A DNA stretch of 56,336 nt from Erysipelotrichaceae bacterium (GCA_031272515.1 JAISTR010000004.1:1-56336); one strand, 5' to 3'. Numbered from the stretch's first letter, positions 41,187 through 50,092 are shown. Notes: generated by a model not told the origin, from the letters alone. Numbers and translations: made by a program.

Positions 41187-42011
41187 TCACCACACATAAC
41201 GCGCGAGCACCGCGATGGTGGCGGTCGCGTTGAATAACATATGCAATAAGACCGGAGCGGCAGCGGTCTTGGTCAGCCGGTAGATCCCCATGATCAACAA
41301 ACCATCATAGAAATAACCCACAATGGCGGAGAGCTGATACCATTGACCGTGCGTAAACTCCGTCCAGACATGCAATAGCGCAAAGAGAAATGTGGAAAAT
41401 AAGAAGCTGAAGATTGGGTGCTTGCGAAAAAAGGAACCGGCCAAAGCGACCCGAAAGGTCATCTCCTCCACAAAAGGTCCAAAGAAAATCAGGATCAAGG
41501 ACATCCAGAAGGGATTGGTCAGTAGGCAGGAAACAACGACCTGCTGGTTGATGCTGACAGAGCCCATGATGAAGATATTGGAAAAATAGTTGAGCACAAA
41601 ATAGACACCATAGAAAATAAACAGCCAGCGGAAGACCTGGCGCCAGTTGCGTTTGCGGTTTTGGTATTCATAGCGAAACAATGGCAAACAAAGCCAGCCG
41701 ATTACAAAAAAGGAGGTAATGGTCATGATGGTGTAGATGATGGTTAAGGTTTTATAGGAGTCGGACCAAAGCCAGATTACCGGATAAATCCCCCGCACCA
41801 GATTCAAAATCGCTTGCGCAAACAATTCAAGGGCATCCTGGTCAAAGAGGAAAAACCACAATAAAACCAACACTGCCCGCCAGCGCGGCAAAACAAAAGG
41901 CTCGTCTTTTTTAACCGCTGGCTGGTTTGGTCTTTCATCATAGTTGAGCCCTGCCTGTAAGCTCAAGGCAAAAAGCTCATCGGTATCGTAAAGGTAGTTG
42001 AGCCTATCCAT
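41187..42011 (-). CDS. CPBP-family intramembrane metalloprotease
   Basis: 274 residues, paralogous to the next gene over much of its length (for example both share NSKRNW/NRKRNWR and the same span order). Motifs: GPFVEEMTFRVALAGSFF, STFLFALLHVWTEF and HMLFNATATI. A cytoplasmic N-terminal extension of about 50 residues precedes the first span. The start overlaps mnmA by 8 bases. Tandem duplication and divergence is the simplest history. Confidence 0.88.
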   Translation of the reverse strand: MDRLNYLYDTDELFALSLQAGLNYDERPNQPAVKKDEPFVLPRWRAVLVLLWFFLFDQDALELFAQAILNLVRGIYPVIWLWSDSYKTLTIIYTIMTITSFFVIGWLCLPLFRYEYQNRKRNWRQVFRWLFIFYGVYFVLNYFSNIFIMGSVSINQQVVVSCLLTNPFWMSLILIFFGPFVEEMTFRVALAGSFFRKHPIFSFLFSTFLFALLHVWTEFTHGQWYQLSAIVGYFYDGLLIMGIYRLTKTAAAPVLLHMLFNATATIAVLARYVW

Positions 42012-43152
42012 GATAAAGGTGCTCCTCTATCCACTGATCTCTATCCAAGTGGTTAAAATAGACTTTGGCAATGACCCCGCCGCCCAGTACCTGGCCATCC
42101 TTGTACAGGACCGCCTGCTGCCCTTCGGCAATCGCGCCGCTGGCACTTTTCACAGTTAAATGCAGGGTCGCTTTATCGCTGATTTCCGCTTTGACGGCCA
42201 CGTTTTTTTGACGGTAGCGAAACTTCGCTTCACAATCAAACACCCCTTGCGGACGTTTTGATAAGAGCCAGTTGAAGTCCTCCACCACCACCTTTTCTCC
42301 TGATAACAGGGGATGGGACAGCCGGTTGGTGACATAGAGTTCATTTTTTTCAAGGCTCTTGCCGCAGACATACCAGGGGCCAAGGCTCCCGCCGATGTCC
42401 AGGCCGCGGCGCTGGCCGATGGTGTAGTACATCACACCCTGGTGCTCTTGCAAAACCGCTCCGCTTTCAATATCGATGACCTGTCCGGCTTTGGCAGGCA
42501 AGTAGTTTTTCAAAAACTCCCGAAAATTGCGCTCGCCGATAAAACAGATCCCGGTGGAGTCTTTCTTCTTCGCAATTTTAAGCGCCAGTTCACCAGCCCA
42601 CAAGCGCACCTGTTTTTTATCTACATCCCCCAGCGGAAACAGGCACTTTGATAAAGCCCCGTAAGGCACCTGGGAGAGAAAGTAGGTCTGATCCTTACTT
42701 ACATCCAGCGCACAGTAAAGCCCCACACCATTTTCATCAGACTGTATCCTGGCATAGTGGCCGGTTGCGATTGTATCAAAACCATGGCTTTGCGCAAAGC
42801 GCACAAAGGCATCAAACTTGATGTACTTATTGCACAAGACATCCGGGTTGGGGGTGCGCCCGGCTTCGTATTCCTTTAAAAAACGCTGAAAAACCTCATC
42901 CCAGTACTCTTTGATAAAATCCATCCGCAATAAAGGCAGGCCCAGCTGGTCGGCTACGCTTTTTGCATCCAGGTAGTCCTGTTCCTGGGGACAGATCTCT
43001 TCATTGAGCGTCGGGTTTCCCAGGGTATCCTGATTGGCCAGTGAATCCCAGTTGCGCATGTAACAGCATGACAAATCCACGCCCTGCTTTTGCAATAACC
43101 AGGCCGCAATCGCACTGTCCACACCTCCCGAGAGTCCCAGCAGCACCTTCAT
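42004..43152 (-). CDS. mnmA: tRNA 2-thiouridine(34) synthase
   Basis: 382 residues from the ATG at 43152 (MKVLLGLSGGVDSAIAAWLL, the PP-loop ATPase start). Cysteines are present in the catalytic pair: NPDVLCNKYIKFDAF and DSTGICFIGERNFREFL. MnmA thiolates U34 of Lys, Glu and Gln tRNAs. AGGAGG lies 12 bases upstream, a wide spacing; a TTG nine bases before the ATG is an alternative start. TATAAT lies further upstream. Confidence 0.93.
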   Translation of the reverse strand: MKVLLGLSGGVDSAIAAWLLQKQGVDLSCCYMRNWDSLANQDTLGNPTLNEEICPQEQDYLDAKSVADQLGLPLLRMDFIKEYWDEVFQRFLKEYEAGRTPNPDVLCNKYIKFDAFVRFAQSHGFDTIATGHYARIQSDENGVGLYCALDVSKDQTYFLSQVPYGALSKCLFPLGDVDKKQVRLWAGELALKIAKKKDSTGICFIGERNFREFLKNYLPAKAGQVIDIESGAVLQEHQGVMYYTIGQRRGLDIGGSLGPWYVCGKSLEKNELYVTNRLSHPLLSGEKVVVEDFNWLLSKRPQGVFDCEAKFRYRQKNVAVKAEISDKATLHLTVKSASGAIAEGQQAVLYKDGQVLGGGVIAKVYFNHLDRDQWIEEHLYHG

Positions 43153-43249
43153 GAAACCCAAAGCACCTCCTGAATAAAAAAAACATGCACCTTTATTATA
43201 AACTATCCCCACTGCTAAAAACAGCCGGTAAATAATGGCAGGCCAAAAC

Positions 43250-43281
43250 AAAAAAAAGAGTGCTAAACGGGTTTAGCACTC
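43250..43281 (-). terminator. Terminator overlapping the end of the Spx-like gene
   Basis: GAGTGCTAAAC and GTTTAGCACTC arms with a 2-base loop are followed on the minus strand by eight T. The Spx stop codon (43263-43265) lies inside the stem, so the last codons double as terminator. Confidence 0.9.
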
Positions 43282-43712
43282 TCGCTTTCCTTGTTCCAAT
43301 GTCCGCATTCCCCGAAGGTCGGGCAGGATACGTTGCAGGCATTGCTGGCAGCTCCACGCAGCTGAGGCGGAATGAATACATCGATTTCTTCTTCATCATA
43401 ACCAACCAGAAAATTCTTTTCACTGACTATGATTGGTCTGCGAAGCACGGAGGGGTTTTGTTGGACAAAACGCACCAGTTCGCCGGTCGTCATCTCTTCC
43501 ACATCAATCTTATTCTCCTGAATAATCTTGGAGCGTTTGGAGATGATATCATCTGACCCGTTGTCACATCGGGACAGAATATGCTTGATTTCCACTTCGT
43601 TGAGCACGAAGGAGAAGATATTTTTTTCGATGTATTCCAGGTTGTGGTCTTTCATCCACTGCTTGACTTTGCGGCAGGAGGCACACCCTGGTGAGGTATA
43701 AACAATAATCAT
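43263..43712 (-). CDS. spx: Spx/ArsC-family protein with cysteine-rich C-terminal tail
   Basis: 149 residues from the ATG at 43712 after GGGAGG. YTSPGCASCRKVKQWMKDHN has the CxxC redox switch of Spx, and VLRRPIIVSEKNFLVGYDEEEI is the typical late motif. Spx proteins bind RNA polymerase alpha and control the thiol-stress response. They usually end near 131 residues; here a tail adds ACNVSCPTFGECGHW, three cysteines plus a histidine, before the terminator-encoded end. The tail could bind zinc or form a second redox switch. Confidence 0.87.
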   Translation of the reverse strand: MIIVYTSPGCASCRKVKQWMKDHNLEYIEKNIFSFVLNEVEIKHILSRCDNGSDDIISKRSKIIQENKIDVEEMTTGELVRFVQQNPSVLRRPIIVSEKNFLVGYDEEEIDVFIPPQLRGAASNACNVSCPTFGECGHWNKESESAKPV

Positions 43713-43854
43713 GGATTTTTCCTCCCTTCTATACTGGATTATTATACAACCAACAGCCTTGAATAGAAACACTATTTGAAAATTTATTTGTGATGATTTT
43801 CTGAAAGATTTTTCTCATTTCAAACACAATCATGTTAAAATGGTATCAAGGCTG

Positions 43855-44043
43855 AAGAAATGAAGTAGCGAAGGCCTTAAAGATCCAGAGACATCGCGGT
43901 TGGTGCAAGCGATGATAAAACCTTCGTGAATTGGGATTTTGGAGCTGTTTATAGCGTCAGTTGTAAACCGGTGGCACCGTTATCACCATCAAGAACAAAG
44001 TCAGGTGGTACCGCGCAATTGCGCCTTGGCATCACCTTTTTTG
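43855..44043 (+). promoter_or_regulatory. T-box leader of trpS, UGG specifier
   Basis: The leader has the T-box landmarks in order: GAAGGCC and AGAGA near 43870-43890, GCGGTTGGTGCAAGCG distal stem I, GTGAATTGGGAT with a UGG specifier (Trp), and AGGTGGTACCGCG at 44003-44015. The T-box sequence runs into GCGCAATTGCGC and a CACC-TTTTTT terminator. Uncharged tRNA-Trp should bind and favour readthrough into trpS. The promoter is probably the TTAAAAT around 43833. Confidence 0.9.
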
Positions 44044-44061
44044 TTTCTTAAGGAGGCATTT

Positions 44062-45057
44062 ATGAAAACCATGTTGAGCGGCGTCAAGCCCAGCGGTCAA
44101 CTGCATTTAGGCAACTATATCGGCGCTCTGCGCAATTTTGTGGCCTATCAGGACGATTATCAGATGATTGTCTTTATTGCCAATCTGCACTGCATTACGG
44201 TCCCCCAGGATCCAATTGAACTGCATACCAACCTGCGGGATTGCATTGCCCTGTATTTGGCCTGCGGACTGGACCCCAAGAAGTCCATCATCTTTTTGCA
44301 AAGCGATGTCATGGCCCATGCCCAGCTGGGTTTCATCATCGGCTGCCACACCTATCTGGGCGAGCTCAACCGCATGACCCAGTTCAAGGACAAGTCCAGC
44401 AAGGGCGAGCAGAACCTGTCGTCGGGCTTCTATACCTACCCGACCCTGATGGCATCCGATATCTTGATCTATGATGCTGACTTTGTGCCGGTGGGCGAGG
44501 ACCAGAAACAGCATGTGGAACTGGCCAGGGATGTTGCCATCCGCATGAACAACCGCTATGGTCCCCTCTTTAAGGTTCCTGAGTGTCTGACCGCCAAGGT
44601 CGGGGCCCGGATTATGTCTTTGAGTGACCCCTTAAAAAAGATGTCCAAATCGGACCGGGATGGCGACAAAGGCTGCATCTATTTACTGGATCCCTTGGAC
44701 AAGGCCAGAAAGAAAATCATGTCGGCCGTGACCGACAGTCTCGCCAGCGTCCGCTTTGACAAAGAGAATCAACCAGGGGTATCCAACCTTTTGCAAATAC
44801 TCAGTGCGCTGACCAGCGAACCAATCGATTCCATCACCAACCGCTATCAGTCGCTTGGCTATGGCAGCCTGAAGAAGGAAGTCGCCGATGCCGTCTGTGC
44901 GACCCTGGAGAAAATCCAGTCGCGCTATAAGGAAATCCTGGCTTCCGGCTTAATCGAGTCAACCCTGAGTGACGGAGCCTATCGGGCAAAGATTTTGGCG
45001 AATGCGAAACTGAAGCTGGTGCAGGAAAAAATCGGTCTGGAAATCGAAACGCAATGA
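44062..45057 (+). CDS. trpS: Tryptophan--tRNA ligase
   Basis: 331 residues from the ATG at 44062 after AAGGAGG; the frame is open further upstream within the T-box but that is not translated. SGVKPSGQLHLGNYIGALRNF holds the class I HIGH-like motif (HLGN) and SLSDPLKKMSKSDRDG the KMSKS motif. Standard length. Its expression is governed by the T-box leader. Confidence 0.95.
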   Translation: MKTMLSGVKPSGQLHLGNYIGALRNFVAYQDDYQMIVFIANLHCITVPQDPIELHTNLRDCIALYLACGLDPKKSIIFLQSDVMAHAQLGFIIGCHTYLGELNRMTQFKDKSSKGEQNLSSGFYTYPTLMASDILIYDADFVPVGEDQKQHVELARDVAIRMNNRYGPLFKVPECLTAKVGARIMSLSDPLKKMSKSDRDGDKGCIYLLDPLDKARKKIMSAVTDSLASVRFDKENQPGVSNLLQILSALTSEPIDSITNRYQSLGYGSLKKEVADAVCATLEKIQSRYKEILASGLIESTLSDGAYRAKILANAKLKLVQEKIGLEIETQ

Positions 45058-45077
45058 CGGGTCAAGTGACCCGTTTT
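45057..45077. terminator. Hairpin after trpS
   Basis: ACGGGTCA and TGACCCGT arms around AG, followed by TTTTC. It overlaps the trpS stop codon and also the end of a 31-codon gene on the other strand. Confidence 0.75.
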
Positions 45078-45172
45078 CATTTGTCTTTGAAATGAAAATA
45101 CATGATTGTGATGACAGTCAGAAAAACCGCGGTTAAATAATATGGAAAGTGCTTGTCCATCTGCGAAAACAT
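45077..45172 (-). CDS. Hydrophobic micro-protein, 31 aa
   Basis: The ATG at 45172 is preceded by a perfect AGGAGG seven bases upstream. The product begins MFSQMDKHFPYYLTAVFLTV and ends YFHFKDK, one short membrane span with a charged tail. No family is recognised. It follows the TGVxD micro-protein gene on the same strand, separated by a terminator. The strong ribosome site is the main support for a real gene. Confidence 0.5.
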   Translation of the reverse strand: MFSQMDKHFPYYLTAVFLTVITIMYFHFKDK

Positions 45173-45276
45173 ACGCAAACCTCCTAAAAAAAAGCAATCC
45201 TCCCCGCTTTGATTGTAAAAGGATGAAGCCTTTGCAAAGGATGAAGAAAGCAACTGTTCTATAAATGATTGTTAAC

Positions 45277-45304
45277 AAAAAGCGAAGCATTACGCTTCGC
45301 TTTT
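45277..45304 (-). terminator. Terminator of the TGVxD micro-protein gene
   Basis: AAAAGCGAAGC and GCTTCGCTTTT arms with a 5-base loop, then T on the minus strand, 4 bases past the stop. Confidence 0.85.
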
Positions 45305-45307
45305 ACC

Positions 45308-45508
45308 TTATTGTTTGCGTTTCTTTGTGACCAATACAATGATGACGACCAGGATGGCTGCAATGCCCATCGCCAGCGCATAATAGGGAACCATGTCCTG
45401 GACACCGGTGGGGATGATAGCATAAAGCAATGAGCTTGCACTGATTTGACTGCACAGTAATCCAAAACTGACGCATAGTGTGACTAACACTACGATGACT
45501 TTTCTCAT
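45308..45508 (-). CDS. 66-aa surface micro-protein with TGVxD anchor signal
   Basis: The ATG at 45508 is preceded by GGGAGA. Residues 1-24 (MRKVIVVLVTLCVSFGLLCS then QISA) are a signal peptide. Only about ten residues (SSLLYAIIPT) separate it from GVQDMVPYY, a membrane span and the basic tail KKRKQ. The tail matches the C-termini of the two larger proteins at 45752-49837 and 50093-51400. After processing only a short peptide would remain outside the cell. The ORF is open further upstream but without a ribosome site. Confidence 0.75.
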   Translation of the reverse strand: MRKVIVVLVTLCVSFGLLCSQISASSLLYAIIPTGVQDMVPYYALAMGIAAILVVIIVLVTKKRKQ

Positions 45509-45595
45509 AACCAATCTCCCTTTTGCACATACCCCTGTAAAAAGTCTTTGGATAATGGTCCCATCATAGACAGATAAGAATATTCCTACCCCCTT

Positions 45596-45625
45596 AGTAT
45601 AAAGCCGCCTGTCTCTCAAATTCAA
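45596..45625 (-). promoter_or_regulatory. Promoter of the TGVxD micro-protein gene
   Basis: TTGAAT (45620-45625), an 18-base spacer and TATACT (45596-45601) on the minus strand. The large adhesin upstream uses the same pair of hexamers, which suggests coordinated control. Confidence 0.6.
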
Positions 45626-45714
45626 GCGATTTCCAGGCCGCAAAGATGAGAGTTAGGTGAGAATTTTCTGATGGTTTTGTGAATGAAATTGGGATTTTCA
45701 AGGTGGTCCAGCAG

Positions 45715-45746
45715 AAAAAAACAAGCGGATCACCAAGATCCGCTTG
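45715..45746 (-). terminator. Terminator of the large surface protein gene
   Basis: CAAGCGGATC and GATCCGCTTG arms with a 5-base loop, followed on the minus strand by seven T, just past the stop at 45752. Confidence 0.9.
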
Positions 45747-45751
45747 CGGTT

Positions 45752-48700
45752 TTAATGTGTTTGTTGCCTTTTGTTAAGTACCAGCATAAGCGCCAGCACA
45801 CCCGCCAAAAGCATCATGGCCGAATAGACAGGTACTGTATCTGTGACTCCGGTTGCCATCGGCGTTGCCGGCTGTACCGGTGTCGCCGGGTCTGCCGGCG
45901 GGGTCCAGATCGCGTAGAGGGTGATGCTGGAGTTGATGGAGGGGATGCTGTCTCCCAACACATAGATGGTCCCCAGAATCACTTTGTCCATGGCCGAGAG
46001 CGAAATCCCGCCATCACTGGAGTAGGCAACCGCCTTGAAGACTGCTGCGCCGCTCGGGCTGGTTCCCCAGCCGGAGAAGATGTAGTTGCCATTGCTGTTA
46101 TAAGGAGCTCCGGTTGGCGCATGGCTGGGCAGAATCGCAAAGCTGCTTCCAGCTGTGATGGTTTCCGTTGCCGGTACCGCCGTCACCCCATCCGTAGCAC
46201 CGCTGGGGATGTTCTTGTCAAAGGTGATGGTGATTAATGCCGGGATAGCCGTCCAGCCCGCATAGATGGTGGTATCGGTTGCCGGCATTGTATCTGAGGA
46301 GGTCACCGCTGTTGTGCAGCTGCTGTCCAGATACCAGCCGTCAAAGGTATAACCGCTGCGGGTGGGCGCATTGGCCCCGCCCACATCCTGGCTGCTGTAG
46401 CTTGGCGCACTGGTGATCAAGCTGCCGATGGCGACCGTATCGGTGGCATTACCGCCATTGATCAGGGCGGTGCCGCTGCCGCCGTCATTGAGATCATAGT
46501 GCAGATAGACTATGGCATCGGTATAGTAGGCTTTCAAATGGAAGATGAGGCCGTCGGTATCCGTTCCCCAGTCATCGATCAGATCACCGGCAACGCTGGA
46601 GCTGGTAACCGTTTGATCACCCAGCGTCAGGGTATCGGAAGATGCGGACGGATAGCTGATTTCCGTGAGTTCCCAGTGGTCAAAGACCTTGCCATAGGGA
46701 GCCGTAAGTGATCCAGAAGGCAACAAGCCGCTGTCGGTGTAATGGACCCCGGTCTTGTTGGCAATTGTGGTGGCACCACTGATGTCACCGCCATTTAAAT
46801 CATAGGCAACCTCATAGCTGTTGAGTTTGTAGTAGACATACAGCTTGAGCGGATAGCCGCTGTCGCCAACAGCAATCACAGTCCCGCTTAGCACTTCACC
46901 GCTATGGCCTGAATCCCAGGTATAACCGGTAACAGGCGAAGGCGTCGTGATGGTAATCACGGTCCCGGCGCTTGCCGCTATCGAATCCACACTGGATGCA
47001 CTCGTCGGCCAGGTGCTGTCCGAATTTTGCAAGAAGGTATGCACTTCATAGTGCGGGGTATTGAACTTCGCATGGAAGTTGAGCTCCACCGTCGTATCAT
47101 CAATCAAAGGCTTCAGGACACTCAGCGCTGAAGTCGTCAGATAGGTGTTACTCAAGCCGGAAAGGGTTTGCGCGGATCCCACCGTTACCGAACTGGCATC
47201 CTTCAGGGAAGCGGTAGCCAGTTCCACGCCATAGTTGGTATCAGGGGTCGCTTTTAAGGTCAGACCGGTGAATTCCTTGCTGGGATCTACGCTGTAGTAG
47301 AACTTGTTTACACCCTTGTCATAGATGACTTGGAAGGAAGTATCCGTGTTGGCTGTCAGCCCCGGATAGCTGCCGCCACTGTTGATATAGACGAAGGTTC
47401 CCCACGAAGCCTGTTCATGGGTCACGGTAACCGTCAATACCTGCGTAATCGGATAGCAGTATTTCACGATGCCATAGCTTTTGACACTGGCATCATAGGG
47501 AATGGTGAAGTCCAGCGAAGAACTCCCGGCTGTCAAGCCTTCCCCGCTGTTGGTAGTCAATACCACCGGGTCTTTGCCGGCAATGATATTGCCGCTGTCA
47601 TCCAGCGCCCGGTAAGAAACAACATAGACATAGCCGGGACGGTTGGCAACCGCGATGTCATCCGGGTAGTTCAAAGAGACATTCAAGGCGGAAGTCGTAT
47701 CCGCGGCAATCCAGATGTTGCCCTTGTAGGTCAGCTTGCTGATTTCATAGCTGTTGAGCGGTTTGGTACCCGCATAGCCGGTAGTGGTATTGGTAACGGC
47801 ATCAATCAGCGAGACGATTTTATCGGTGCCATTGGTGGAAGCTGTAAACTGGTCCAAAACCCCGAAGTACAGGGTCTCACTGCGGGAGGCAGGAAGGATA
47901 TAGGCCTGATTGAGCTTATGGGCTGAAGTGCCGGTGCTGTTATAGGCCGGGGTTTGGTTTTGCATGCCGATCCAGCCGCTGCCGACCACCGCCGTGGGGG
48001 CAATCTCCACATAGTGTCCACCTGTTAAGCTTGAGGTATCCGAGCCTGCCAGGATGGCGATGTCAGAGCCCCATTTGGAGCCGGCTGGCGAAATGGCTGA
48101 AGCGGTTTGGGTGTTGTCCTTGATGGTTCCGCCCAGCATCACAAACTGGGTGTTGTTGGTACCGGTGACAATGACCCCGCCGCCGATGTAGGCTTTGTTT
48201 CCGGAAATCTCGCCGTCTTCCATGATGAATTTGGCCGCTTCCGAAACCTGCACCGCGCCGCCGCCGACGTTGTTGTAGCTTTGGTCTTCCACCCCTTTGG
48301 TGATGGCGATGGAGCCGATGGAAGAGTCATTCCCCTTCATTTCCCCGCCATGCATGACCAGCTGGGAGGAAAGTGTCAATTTAAAGACACCGCCGCACAT
48401 TCCGGTCTTGTTGTCGTTCAGTTTGGCGCCGTTGAAAATTTCGATGTCGCCCTGCTGATCATAGAAGACCCCCTGTCCGGATAAGGAGCAGATGGAAATT
48501 CCCAAGACGGAAGTACAGCTGTAGCCTTTGTTGATATTGCCGCTGACTTCCCCGTAGATATTGATGTGATTGGTACCGGCGTTGGCGGAATAGAACACCC
48601 CATACGGCTGATAGCCAAAATTGTTGTTTACTTTCCCGGTGGGGTTGACATTGAAGGTCACCCCGCCGCCGGAGATAAAGGTGTAGAAATAGTTGGCCTT

Positions 48701-49837
48701 GTTGCCATTCATCTCCCCGTCGATATCAATGGTCAGTTTATCATCGACGCCAAGGGGGCGGATGACATAATCCAGTGTATCCGTCCATTTTTCCACAGTG
48801 ATGCCACTCACGGTTGTGGAAGCCAGCGCACCGATGCCTTCGTTGTTATTGACCTTGCCGCCATTCTCCACTTTCATGGAACCGGTAATCCAGATCACCG
48901 CTACACCGAGGTGGTTGTCGGAAAGCTCGCCGCCGTTTTTAATGGTCAGGCGCACCTCCTCCCAGTCACTTCCGGTATTGAGGAGATCGTGGATGCCATA
49001 GTCGGCGGTATTGTTTTTAATCGGCCCTTCAATGGTGACAATCGCATCCTTCTCCCCACCATCCGCTGAGCCGGTATCTTTCATTTGAATCAGATTGCCG
49101 CCGATAAAGGTGTTGTTGGTAATATTGGCATTAGGCCCAACAGTCAGCTCTCCGCCAAAGACATAAGCGATACTGCCCTTGGGAATGGTATTGTTGGCAA
49201 TCGTGCCGTTGATGGTCGCTTTGCCTTTGAAGTTATAGATGGCTGTGGAGAAGGTTTCATCCCCGCCCAGCCAGTCTTTGATTTCCGAGCCCGGGTCCAT
49301 GATAAACTCGGCGCCGTTTTCCAAAAAGACCACACCGCGGTTGCCGCCGTTATTGGTCAATACCGCCCCGCTTCCCAGGGTGACGGTAATACAGGCGTTG
49401 TATGCGGAAATTGTCCCTTCATAGGCAATTCCTTCGGGGTTATTGGCATCATCGATGATGATGTCTTCTAATAGCAGTCCGGAAGAAACCGAGCAGTCTG
49501 CGGGGTTTACATCCACCTCAATCATGGATGGATAATAACCGCCCGGTCTTACTGCATCGGTTGCCAAAGGCCAGCCGCTGCTGGCGCGGGTGATGGTATA
49601 GGGCCCCCCGGCACCGCTTTTGATGGTAAGGTTTTTTGTCCAGTAGCGGATGGGAGATTCCAGGGTGATATTGGCTGTGATTTCAATGACATCCCCATCC
49701 ACTGCCGAGTTGATGGCAGTATGCAGGTCCGCATCAGTGCCAACAGAAAAAGTGGCTGCCTTGATTTTAATCGGAGCATTCGCCCACATCAGTAAAAGCA
49801 TTGCAAAAGCCACCAGAAAGTTTATCTTTCGTTTCAT
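45752..49837 (-). CDS. Large cell-surface protein: parallel beta-helix, InlB-type repeats, TGVxD anchor
   Basis: 1361 residues from the ATG at 49837; eight earlier codons merely translate the ribosome site. A signal peptide ends near APIKIKA. TDADLHTAINSAVDGDVIEI and many short Asn/Gly-rich turns to about residue 640 suggest a right-handed beta-helix of the pectate-lyase type. Later come MucBP-like and InlB/Flg_new-type repeats (YDLNGGDISG; GYTFDGWYLDSSC). The C-terminus is Pro/Thr-rich, then TGVTDTVPVY, a membrane span and NKRQQTH. It is an adhesin-like wall or membrane protein. Confidence 0.87.
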   Translation of the reverse strand: MKRKINFLVAFAMLLLMWANAPIKIKAATFSVGTDADLHTAINSAVDGDVIEITANITLESPIRYWTKNLTIKSGAGGPYTITRASSGWPLATDAVRPGGYYPSMIEVDVNPADCSVSSGLLLEDIIIDDANNPEGIAYEGTISAYNACITVTLGSGAVLTNNGGNRGVVFLENGAEFIMDPGSEIKDWLGGDETFSTAIYNFKGKATINGTIANNTIPKGSIAYVFGGELTVGPNANITNNTFIGGNLIQMKDTGSADGGEKDAIVTIEGPIKNNTADYGIHDLLNTGSDWEEVRLTIKNGGELSDNHLGVAVIWITGSMKVENGGKVNNNEGIGALASTTVSGITVEKWTDTLDYVIRPLGVDDKLTIDIDGEMNGNKANYFYTFISGGGVTFNVNPTGKVNNNFGYQPYGVFYSANAGTNHINIYGEVSGNINKGYSCTSVLGISICSLSGQGVFYDQQGDIEIFNGAKLNDNKTGMCGGVFKLTLSSQLVMHGGEMKGNDSSIGSIAITKGVEDQSYNNVGGGAVQVSEAAKFIMEDGEISGNKAYIGGGVIVTGTNNTQFVMLGGTIKDNTQTASAISPAGSKWGSDIAILAGSDTSSLTGGHYVEIAPTAVVGSGWIGMQNQTPAYNSTGTSAHKLNQAYILPASRSETLYFGVLDQFTASTNGTDKIVSLIDAVTNTTTGYAGTKPLNSYEISKLTYKGNIWIAADTTSALNVSLNYPDDIAVANRPGYVYVVSYRALDDSGNIIAGKDPVVLTTNSGEGLTAGSSSLDFTIPYDASVKSYGIVKYCYPITQVLTVTVTHEQASWGTFVYINSGGSYPGLTANTDTSFQVIYDKGVNKFYYSVDPSKEFTGLTLKATPDTNYGVELATASLKDASSVTVGSAQTLSGLSNTYLTTSALSVLKPLIDDTTVELNFHAKFNTPHYEVHTFLQNSDSTWPTSASSVDSIAASAGTVITITTPSPVTGYTWDSGHSGEVLSGTVIAVGDSGYPLKLYVYYKLNSYEVAYDLNGGDISGATTIANKTGVHYTDSGLLPSGSLTAPYGKVFDHWELTEISYPSASSDTLTLGDQTVTSSSVAGDLIDDWGTDTDGLIFHLKAYYTDAIVYLHYDLNDGGSGTALINGGNATDTVAIGSLITSAPSYSSQDVGGANAPTRSGYTFDGWYLDSSCTTAVTSSDTMPATDTTIYAGWTAIPALITITFDKNIPSGATDGVTAVPATETITAGSSFAILPSHAPTGAPYNSNGNYIFSGWGTSPSGAAVFKAVAYSSDGGISLSAMDKVILGTIYVLGDSIPSINSSITLYAIWTPPADPATPVQPATPMATGVTDTVPVYSAMMLLAGVLALMLVLNKRQQTH

Positions 49838-49902
49838 ACTCTTCTCCTTCTTCTTCAACAAGATTCCCCAAATTTAAAATAACAGTACCCAAATACAAAG
49901 AA

Positions 49903-49931
49903 AGTATATCCCACAGATTTTACAAATTCAA
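49903..49931 (-). promoter_or_regulatory. Promoter of the large surface protein gene
   Basis: TTGAAT (49926-49931), 17 bases, TATACT (49903-49908) on the minus strand, giving a leader of about 60 bases. Confidence 0.65.
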
Positions 49932-50031
49932 TAGATTATGGTATTTTTCAATTTCTTTATGAGATTTTAATGTGGTTATTACCGGTTTAAAATACAATCA
50001 TGGTATTTTTTTGGATTTTCTAAGTTTACTA

Positions 50032-50055
50032 TTTTTACCGTATATACGGTAAAAA
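50032..50055. repeat. 24-base perfect palindrome beside a terminator
   Basis: TTTTTACCGTAT is followed directly by its exact inverse. It has no loop, so it is better suited to a dimeric DNA-binding protein than to a hairpin, though it can also add a bidirectional stop signal. Two ATGGTATTTTT motifs lie to its left, between the two surface protein genes. Confidence 0.6.
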
Positions 50056-50084
50056 AACAAGCGAACCTCAGAATGGTTCGCTTG
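50051..50084 (-). terminator. Terminator of the 435-aa surface protein gene
   Basis: CAAGCGAACC and GGTTCGCTTG arms with a 7-base loop (50058-50084), then seven T on the minus strand. Confidence 0.88.
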
Positions 50085-50092
50085 TGGATCAA

